DNA of 10,797 nucleotides from DATFWC01 sp045801465 (GTDB lineage Bacteria > Pseudomonadota > Alphaproteobacteria > Rhizobiales > Xanthobacteraceae). The stretch's first letter is position 1, and every line of letters starts with the position of its first letter. Where the stretch lies: positions 1-10,797 of the forward strand of contig JBJMSU010000205.1 in assembly GCA_045801465.1 (NCBI GenBank). Direction: 5' to 3'. The translations under genes and the position numbers were made by a program. Below the pieces are notes generated by a model. That model searched no databases. It was not told the DNA's origin and was given only the letters and a program-made list of their open reading frames with translations. This document shows positions 5,542 to 10,797 of this stretch, one piece after another.

Positions 5542-7125
5542 ATGAAAGTTGTCTCGGCACTCGACGCGCGGATGCGAATGACGGCGAAAAGCCTGGCGCA
5601 AATGGCGGTTTCCGCCGCATTTGGCGCCGTCGAGGTGCTCGCCCTCGTTGCGGCTTGCACGCTGCTCGCGTCCCCGGCGGCGGCCCAGTTCTGGGGTGAC
5701 CCGTTCTACCGGCCGCGCCCGCCGCGCGCGGTCCCACAGCAACAGAGTCCTTTCGGCGACTTCTTTCAGCCGCGACCGCAGCGCCCGTTCTGGGAACCGC
5801 AGCAGCCGCATCGGGCGGCGCCGCCGCGCCCGACCCGTGCCCAGATGGGCGATTTTTCCAAGGCGCCGCCGCCGCGCAAGCCCGACACCCCGCCGACCAC
5901 GCATGTCGTCGTACTGGGCGACGCCATGGCGGACTGGCTCGGCCACGGGCTGGAGGAAGCCTACGCCGATAATCCCGAGTTCGGCGTGGTGCGAAAGGTT
6001 CGTGCCAATTCCAGCCTGATCCGCAGCGAGTCGCGCGACTCATATGATTGGGTACAGTCCGCTCGCGAACTCCTGGGTCCCGAGAAGCCGGATTTCGTCG
6101 TCATGATGGTCGGGCTCTCCGATCGTCAATCGATCCGCGAGCGTCCGCCGGCGCGCCGGCCGGCGCAGCAAGCACAGCAGAATCAACCGGCGCAGCAAGG
6201 CCAGCAGAAGCCGCAGGGCCAGCCGAGCCAGCAGGGTGAGCAGGCCCAACAGCAAAATCAGGCGCAAGACAGCGAAGGCGCCATCAAGCCGGAGCAGCCC
6301 GCAGCGGAGCCGGGGCCGGCGACCGCCGCCACACACGAATTCCGTTCGGAAAAGTGGGGCGAGCTTTACGCCAAGCGCATCGACGACACGATTGCGGCGC
6401 TCAAGAGCAAAGGCGTTCCGGTGATCTGGGTGGGCCTGCCGCCGATCCGCGGACAGCGATCGCGCACCGATCTTTCCTACCTCAATGATCTTTACCGCGC
6501 GCGCGCGCAGAAAGCCGGAATCATCTACGTCGATGTGTGGGACGGTTTCGTCGACGAGGACGGCAATTTCAGCCTGCGCGGCCCCGACTATAACGGCCAG
6601 ATCCGCCAGCTCCGCAGCGTCGACGGCGTGTACTTCACCAAAGCCGGCGCGCTGAAGCTCGGGCATTACGTCGAACGCGAAATCCAAAGGTTGATGACGA
6701 CGCGCGCCACGCCCGTGGCGCTGCCGGCGCCCGAGCCACAGCAGCCGGCACCCACTGCGAAGCCGGGCACCCCGGCACCGCGCCCGGTGGCCGGTCCGAT
6801 CGTGCCGCTGACGGGAACCAGCACCGCGCCCGAGGATCTCGCCGGCAGCGGGTCCTCGCGCGCTGCCTCCACGGCCGACCCGCTCGCCGCCCGCGTGCTC
6901 GTGCGCGGCGAGTCGGCGCCGGCTCCGACCGGTCGCGCCGACGATTTCAGCTGGCCGCGTCCCGATGCCGATGAGGCCGCCATCATTCCGGCCGCTGTGA
7001 CTCCGCCGGCTGCGCCCGCGCCGCAACGCCCGACCAAGAAGGGGTCGGCGCCAGCCGAGAAGGGGCAACCGAAGAAGGGTCAGTCGGCCGCCAGTGCGCC
7101 CACGCCGGCGCGGCCGACGCGCTGA
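5542..7125 (+). CDS. Exported DUF459 (SGNH-hydrolase-like) protein with Gln-rich insertion
   Basis: A 527-residue envelope protein. A hydrophobic segment at about 22-48 ends in SPAAAQF, so it is exported or anchored. A Pro/Arg/Gln-rich stretch follows (50-118). The DUF459 domain, an SGNH/GDSL-like fold, runs from about 120 to 387: block I is LGDAMADWLG (125-134), block III GLSDRQ (191-196), then VIWVGLPP (294-301) and DGVYFTKAGALKLGHYV (361-377). The catalytic Ser of block I is Ala128 and the DxxH histidine is Tyr364, so both usual catalytic residues are replaced; I recall similar replacements in Bradyrhizobium relatives. A low-complexity Gln insertion (207-242) interrupts the domain, and the C-terminal 140 residues are Pro/Ala-rich, ending in Lys-rich repeats. 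The ATG at 5542 has GAGGA 6 bases upstream; GTG 5521 is an alternative. Role unknown; probably cell-envelope associated. yadG follows after 126 bases. Confidence 0.88.
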   Translation: MKVVSALDARMRMTAKSLAQMAVSAAFGAVEVLALVAACTLLASPAAAQFWGDPFYRPRPPRAVPQQQSPFGDFFQPRPQRPFWEPQQPHRAAPPRPTRAQMGDFSKAPPPRKPDTPPTTHVVVLGDAMADWLGHGLEEAYADNPEFGVVRKVRANSSLIRSESRDSYDWVQSARELLGPEKPDFVVMMVGLSDRQSIRERPPARRPAQQAQQNQPAQQGQQKPQGQPSQQGEQAQQQNQAQDSEGAIKPEQPAAEPGPATAATHEFRSEKWGELYAKRIDDTIAALKSKGVPVIWVGLPPIRGQRSRTDLSYLNDLYRARAQKAGIIYVDVWDGFVDEDGNFSLRGPDYNGQIRQLRSVDGVYFTKAGALKLGHYVEREIQRLMTTRATPVALPAPEPQQPAPTAKPGTPAPRPVAGPIVPLTGTSTAPEDLAGSGSSRAASTADPLAARVLVRGESAPAPTGRADDFSWPRPDADEAAIIPAAVTPPAAPAPQRPTKKGSAPAEKGQPKKGQSAASAPTPARPTR

Positions 7126-7251
7126 CGCGATCGACTCCATCCGCGACGTCGCTCGCGTTCAGTTCAGGCCACTTCGCGGACATTGCGGCTTCGTCAAAAT
7201 CACATTCAGGCCCGCGCGCTTTAAACTTGCCCACAGCGAATCGTCGATCTC

Positions 7252-8178
7252 ATGCATCCCGTCGTTTCCGTTGCAAATCTCTCCAAAACCTACGCGTCCG
7301 GATTCAAGGCGCTCAAAAACATCAACCTGGACATCCGCCGCGGCGAAATTTTTGCCCTGCTGGGTCCGAACGGCGCCGGCAAGACGACGCTGATCAGCAT
7401 CATCTGCGGGATCGTGACGCCATCCGCAGGCAGCGTTTCGGTCGACGGGCATGACATCGTCACCGACTACCGCATCACCCGCTCGCTGATCGGACTCGTG
7501 CCGCAGGAGCTGCACACCGATGCCTTCGAGACGCCGTGGGCGACGGCGACCTTCAGCCGCGGACTGTTCGGCAAGCCGCGCAATCCCGATTACATCGCCA
7601 AGGTGCTCAAGGACCTTGCCCTGTGGGACAAGAAGGACAACAGGATCGTGACGCTCTCCGGCGGCATGAAGCGCCGGCTGATGATCGCCAAGGCGCTCTC
7701 GCACGAGCCGCGCATCCTGTTCCTCGACGAGCCGACGGCCGGCGTCGACGTCGAACTGCGCAAGGAGATGTGGCAGATGGTGCGCGCGCTGCGCGCCGCC
7801 GGCGTCACCATCATTCTGACCACCCACTATATCGACGAGGCCGAGGAGATGGCCGACCGCATCGGCATCATCAATCACGGTGAGCTCATCCTGGTCGAAG
7901 ACAAGAAAGTGCTCATGCACAAGCTGGGCAAGAAGCAGCTGATCCTGCACCTGCACGACAGGCTGAGCGCGGTCCCGGACGCGCTCGCCAGCCGCGGGCT
8001 GACCTTGTCTGCTGACGGCCGTGAGCTCGTCTACAACTACGATTCGGAGGGCGAGCGCACCGGCATCCCGGCCCTGCTCCAGGATCTCGACCGCGCCGGC
8101 ATCCCTGTCCACGACCTCAACACCACGCAAAGCTCGTTGGAAGACATCTTCGTCGACCTGGTGAGGCAACGGCGATGA
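7252..8178 (+). CDS. yadG: ABC exporter ATP-binding protein, YadG type
   Basis: The 308-residue ATPase of an ABC-2 type exporter, the same length as E. coli YadG and recognisably like it along its length (for example LVPQE, LSGGMKRRLMIA, EPTAGVD, TTHYIDEAE). Walker A is GPNGAGKT at 38-45, the Q-loop Gln is 85, the signature is LSGGMK at 135-140, Walker B ILFLDE at 155-160, the D-loop AGVD at 163-166 and the switch His is 192. The last 80 residues form the C-terminal extension that in this family ends 'LE(D/E)(I/L)FV.LV'. It would power transport by the YadH permease encoded next, with which it shares an ATGA stop/start overlap. No good Shine-Dalgarno precedes the ATG at 7252. Substrate unknown; assigning the family is firm, the orthology to yadG fairly firm. 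Confidence 0.95.
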   Translation: MHPVVSVANLSKTYASGFKALKNINLDIRRGEIFALLGPNGAGKTTLISIICGIVTPSAGSVSVDGHDIVTDYRITRSLIGLVPQELHTDAFETPWATATFSRGLFGKPRNPDYIAKVLKDLALWDKKDNRIVTLSGGMKRRLMIAKALSHEPRILFLDEPTAGVDVELRKEMWQMVRALRAAGVTIILTTHYIDEAEEMADRIGIINHGELILVEDKKVLMHKLGKKQLILHLHDRLSAVPDALASRGLTLSADGRELVYNYDSEGERTGIPALLQDLDRAGIPVHDLNTTQSSLEDIFVDLVRQRR

Positions 8179-8936
8179 ACCATCGCGCGGTGCTTGCGAT
8201 CTATACGTTCGAGATGGCGCGCACCGGGCGCACGCTGCTGCAGAGCATCGTGTCGCCGGTGATCTCGACCTCGCTCTACTTCGTGGTCTTCGGTGCGGCG
8301 ATCGGCTCGCGCATCACCGAGATCGAAGGCGTCAGCTACGGCGCCTTCATCGTGCCCGGACTGATCATGCTGACGGTACTGACGCAAAGCGTCATGAACG
8401 CCTCGTTCGGCATCTACTTTCCGCGCTTCGTTGGGACCATCTATGAAATCCTCTCCGCGCCGGTGTCGTCATTCGAGGTCGTGCTCGGCTATGTCGGCGC
8501 GGCCGCCACCAAATCGATCATCTTGGGCCTGATCATCCTGGCCACGGCTGGCCTGTTCGTGCCGCTGCACATCGCCCATCCGGTCTGGATGCTGGCGTTC
8601 CTGGTGCTCACCGCCGTGACGTTCAGCCTGTTCGGCTTCATCATCGGCATCGTGGCGGACGGTTTCGAGCGGCTGCAGGTGGTGCCGCTGCTGGTGATCA
8701 CCCCGCTCACCTTTCTCGGCGGCAGCTTCTATTCCATCAGCGTGCTGCCGCCCATATGGCAGACGATTACCTTGTTCAATCCGGTGGTCTATCTCGTCAG
8801 CGGCTTCCGCTGGAGCTTCTTCGAGGTCGCCGACGTGCATGTCGGCTGGAGCCTGGGCATGACGGCCGGGTTCCTCGCCGCCTGCCTTGCCGCGGTGTGG
8901 TGGATCTTCAGGACCGGCTATCGGATCAAGAATTGA
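8175..8936 (+). CDS. yadH: ABC-2 type exporter permease, YadH type
   Basis: A 253-residue integral inner-membrane protein of the ABC2_membrane family, close in length to E. coli YadH (256). It shows the expected six membrane spans. Hallmark segments shared with YadH are 'LYFVVFGAAIGSRI', 'FIVPGLIML', 'APVSSFEVVLGYVG', 'LTAVTFSLFGF', 'VVPLLVITPLTFLGGSFYS' and 'LFNPVVYLVSGFRW', quoted here as short motifs. It forms the membrane channel for the YadG ATPase; ATG 8175-8177 overlaps the yadG stop 8176-8178, so the two are translationally coupled and surely one complex. Homologues are annotated as drug, polysaccharide or lipid exporters, but the cargo is unknown. Its stop is 17 bases from the stop of the convergent Bug-type gene, and no clear terminator hairpin sits between them. 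Confidence 0.94.
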   Translation: MNHRAVLAIYTFEMARTGRTLLQSIVSPVISTSLYFVVFGAAIGSRITEIEGVSYGAFIVPGLIMLTVLTQSVMNASFGIYFPRFVGTIYEILSAPVSSFEVVLGYVGAAATKSIILGLIILATAGLFVPLHIAHPVWMLAFLVLTAVTFSLFGFIIGIVADGFERLQVVPLLVITPLTFLGGSFYSISVLPPIWQTITLFNPVVYLVSGFRWSFFEVADVHVGWSLGMTAGFLAACLAAVWWIFRTGYRIKN

Positions 8937-8953
8937 CGATCGCCAATGTCCGC

Positions 8954-9928
8954 TCAGTCGGGCGTGATGTTCGCCGCGCGGATCACTTTGCTCCACTTCT
9001 CGGCATCGCGCTTGATGAGCGCGGCATATTGCTCGGGCGAGCCGGCGATCGGCTGCAGCGCGTTGGGGCGGAGCACTCTTTCGCGGTAGCTCAAGTCCGA
9101 GAAGATGCGCTGGATCTCGGCGTTGAGCTGGGCGACGGTCTCGCGCGGCGTGCCGCTCGGTGCAAACAGGCCGAACCACGACCTCGCTTCGAAACCCGGC
9201 ACGCCGCTCTCGGCGACGGTCGGCAGATCGGGAAATTCCGGCAGGCGAGCAGCCGTGCCGATCCCCAGCAGCCGGACGCGGCCGGCCTTCCAGGGCTCGA
9301 GCACCGATCCGATGTTGACGAACATCGCCGAGACGTGGCCGGCGATGACGTCGGTGAGCGCCGGGGTGGCGCCGCGGTAGTGAACTCCGACCAGCTTCAC
9401 GTCGGTCATAAGCTTGAACAATTCCATGTTCAGGTGGCTGGCCGAGCCGATGCCGGCGCAGCCGTAGTTGAGCTCGCCGGGCCTGGCCTTGGCCAGCGCG
9501 ATCAGCTCCGCGACGGTGTTCGCCCGGAGCGACGGATGAATGACGAGCGCCTGCTGCACCATGGCGAGACCGGCCACGGGCGTGAAGTCTTTCTCGGCGT
9601 CGTATGGCAGCTTGGCGTAGAGGCTTGGGTTGACCACAAACACGGTTTCCGGCGCGAGCAGCAGCGTGTAGCCGTCGGGCGCCGACTTGGCGACGAATTC
9701 GGCGCCGATCTGGCTGTTCGCGCCGGGCCTGTTCTCGATCACGACCTGCTGGCCGAAGATGCGGCCGAGCTCGACGGCAAGCGAGCGGCCGAGCAGGTCG
9801 GTCACGCCGCCGGGCGCCGACGCCACGACGATATGGATCGGTTTCGCCGGATACGGCTGCGCCGCGCCCGAATCTACGCCGAGACAGAGCCCGCCGCACG
9901 CGATCGCTGCCGCGAGCCAGGGCTTCAT
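8954..9928 (-). CDS. Bug/TctC-type tripartite tricarboxylate transporter substrate-binding protein
   Basis: A 324-residue periplasmic binding protein. Residues 1-28 are a signal peptide (MKPWLAAAIACGGLCLGVDS, then GAAQ). The mature protein begins with the family mark YPAKPIHIVVASAPGG and TDLLGR, followed by 'VVIENRPGANSQIGAEFVAK' and 'PDGYTLLLAP', then 'LPTVAESGVPGFE' and 'WFGLFAPSGTP' further on, all standard for Bug proteins. These capture carboxylates, aromatic acids or amides for TctAB transporters, but many are orphans, as here: no tctA or tctB is in the window. The ATG at 9926-9928 overlaps the stop of the upstream hydrolase gene (ATGA), so the two are co-translated; the hydrolase product or substrate may be the ligand (inference). 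An open frame to 10096 is only an extension into the hydrolase gene. Confidence 0.93.
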   Translation of the reverse strand: MKPWLAAAIACGGLCLGVDSGAAQPYPAKPIHIVVASAPGGVTDLLGRSLAVELGRIFGQQVVIENRPGANSQIGAEFVAKSAPDGYTLLLAPETVFVVNPSLYAKLPYDAEKDFTPVAGLAMVQQALVIHPSLRANTVAELIALAKARPGELNYGCAGIGSASHLNMELFKLMTDVKLVGVHYRGATPALTDVIAGHVSAMFVNIGSVLEPWKAGRVRLLGIGTAARLPEFPDLPTVAESGVPGFEARSWFGLFAPSGTPRETVAQLNAEIQRIFSDLSYRERVLRPNALQPIAGSPEQYAALIKRDAEKWSKVIRAANITPD

Positions 9929-10620
9929 GTCGGTTCGTCCGTGCGAGAGCTCACCATATCGATCCAGGCAGCGAGCGCGTCGACAAGCTCGCCAAGGACG
10001 TCCCGGTCCTTGCGGCCGGTCCGCGCCGGGACGTGAAACGAATGATCGGCGTCCGCGAACAGCTTCAAGCTGGCGCGTTCGCCGAGTGTCGCGCACAAGG
10101 GCTCGATCTGATCCAGCTCGGCGAGCTTGTCGCGCGTGCCCTGCAGGAACAGCATGGGGATGTGCACGTCGAACAGATGCTTGCCCCGCTCCTGCGACGC
10201 GGCTCCGGCGGCATGCAGGGGAAATCCGAGAAAGGCCAGTCCGCGCACGTTCGGCATGGGCGCCAGGGCCTGCGCCTGCGACGTCATCCGCCCGCCGAAC
10301 GATTTGCCGCCGGCAACGAGGGGCAGGTCCGGTACGCGCCGCGAGGCTTCGCTCACGGCGGCGCGGACGGTGGCGTGCGCGAGCTTTGGTGGATCGGGCC
10401 GCCGGCCGCCCCGCTCCATATATGGAAATTGATAGCGTAGCGTCGCGATGCCGCGCGCCGCGAGCTCCGCCGCGACCACCGCCAGGAACCGATGGGTCAT
10501 GCCGGCACCGGCGCCATGCGCCAGCACGTAGCAGGCCCGCGCCTGCGGCGGGAGGTCAAGCAGACCGGAGACGCGAATCCCTCCGCTCGCGATGGTGACA
10601 GGCACCAAGTCTGACGACAC
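9925..10620 (-). CDS. Alpha/beta hydrolase, KANL3/Tex30-like (dienelactone-hydrolase clan)
   Basis: A 231-residue cytoplasmic alpha/beta-hydrolase with no signal peptide. The oxyanion segment is LAHGAGAGMTH (33-43), then LRYQFPYMERGGRRPDPP (61-78). The nucleophile elbow is GGKSFGGR with Ser107 (104-111), the acid is Asp164 in LQGTRDKLAE, and the His is 193 in DADHSFH, giving a complete triad. The order and spacing match the small bacterial proteins related to eukaryotic Tex30/KANL3, usually annotated 'alpha/beta family hydrolase', with unknown ester, lactone or peptide substrates. The start is a GTG at 10620, backed by GGGAG 6 bases upstream; no ATG fits. It is the first gene of a two-gene unit and overlaps the Bug-type binding protein by ATGA. 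Confidence 0.88.
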   Translation of the reverse strand: MSSDLVPVTIASGGIRVSGLLDLPPQARACYVLAHGAGAGMTHRFLAVVAAELAARGIATLRYQFPYMERGGRRPDPPKLAHATVRAAVSEASRRVPDLPLVAGGKSFGGRMTSQAQALAPMPNVRGLAFLGFPLHAAGAASQERGKHLFDVHIPMLFLQGTRDKLAELDQIEPLCATLGERASLKLFADADHSFHVPARTGRKDRDVLGELVDALAAWIDMVSSRTDEPT

Positions 10621-10797
10621 GAATCACTCCCGAATCGAATCGTCTGTGTTTTGGCAAGGCGAATCGGAAAGCTGCACGAGCGGCCGATACAGTGCGCGAC
10701 GTTTCTATCGGTCGCCATCGTTCTGCAATAGCTCGAATCTATCGATTCCGTCGAGCTTTTTTCCGCAGCTTTCATGTGACCGAGATCTGCGCGCGAT
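10621..10797. other. Upstream region of the hydrolase-Bug unit with CGAATC hexamers
   Basis: No convincing gene is seen. Five copies of CGAATC lie at 10620-10625, 10631-10636, 10636-10641, 10660-10665 and 10734-10739, two of them head to tail. A frame on the minus strand from ATG 10775 runs through here into the hydrolase gene, but its composition (Cys, Ser and Arg rich, no motif) argues against it. The promoter of the hydrolase-Bug unit should lie here, but I could not pick a convincing -35/-10 pair. Confidence 0.4.
10627..10631 (-). promoter_or_regulatory. Shine-Dalgarno supporting a GTG start
   Basis: GGGAG on the minus strand lies 6 bases before GTG 10620 and decides the hydrolase start, since no in-frame ATG exists until Met41. 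Confidence 0.65.

Noticed and set aside
6040..7140. 366-residue open frame on the minus strand
   Set aside because: Antisense to the DUF459 gene, which has a signal peptide and family motifs; the antisense product is Arg/Leu/Gly low complexity.
7159..8169. 336-residue open frame antisense to yadG
   Set aside because: yadG carries every ABC ATPase motif; the antisense frame has none.
8469..9899. 476-residue open frame on the minus strand
   Set aside because: It spans antisense to yadH and a wrong frame of the Bug-type gene; Arg/Ala/Gly-rich with no family motif. High GC3 makes such frames common here.
10497..10775. 92-residue frame on the minus strand at the right edge
   Set aside because: Overlaps the hydrolase gene in another frame, is rich in Cys, Ser and Arg, and shows no motif.

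Overview
The window is high-GC DNA with strongly GC-biased third codon positions. That bias explains why long meaningless open frames run antisense to almost every gene. Gene content (solute-binding proteins of several families, tandem DapA-like proteins, a DUF459 protein, a YadG/YadH exporter) and two intergenic palindromic repeats of the GTCATCCCGGG / GTCATTCCCCGC type point to an alphaproteobacterium of the Hyphomicrobiales, most like Bradyrhizobium, Rhodopseudomonas and relatives. This placement is inferred from style and remembered families, not from a search.

Layout. (1) 1-1251, minus strand: the start of an amino-acid-type binding protein cut by the window edge, preceded by a complete NitT/TauT-type (NMT1/SsuA-like) binding protein. 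(2) 1252-1511: a divergent control region with two long imperfect inverted repeats and a smaller palindrome. (3) 1512-3279, plus strand: a short-chain dehydrogenase/reductase and an exported dihaem cytochrome c. (4) 3280-3472: a repeat element between convergent genes. (5) 3473-5309, minus strand: two tandem DapA-like proteins of identical length. The first in transcription order keeps the catalytic Tyr and Lys, while the second has lost both. (6) 5542-8936, plus strand: an exported DUF459/SGNH-like protein with a Gln-rich insertion, then a YadG/YadH ABC exporter with start and stop codons overlapping. (7) 8954-10620, minus strand: an alpha/beta hydrolase overlapping by ATGA a Bug/TctC-type periplasmic binding protein. 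(8) 10621-10797: a non-coding upstream region with repeated CGAATC hexamers.

How it fits together. Most of the window looks like a catabolic and uptake accessory region: three binding proteins from three different families, none with a membrane partner here, interleaved with aldolase-type, dehydrogenase and hydrolase enzymes. These could feed small organic acids or their esters into central metabolism, but no substrate can be read from the sequence. The DUF459-yadGH block is different and looks like envelope or export housekeeping. No RNA genes, CRISPR arrays, transposases or phage genes were seen. The most unusual items are the DapA-like pair with one apparently dead partner and the paired inverted repeats in the 1252-1511 divergent region.
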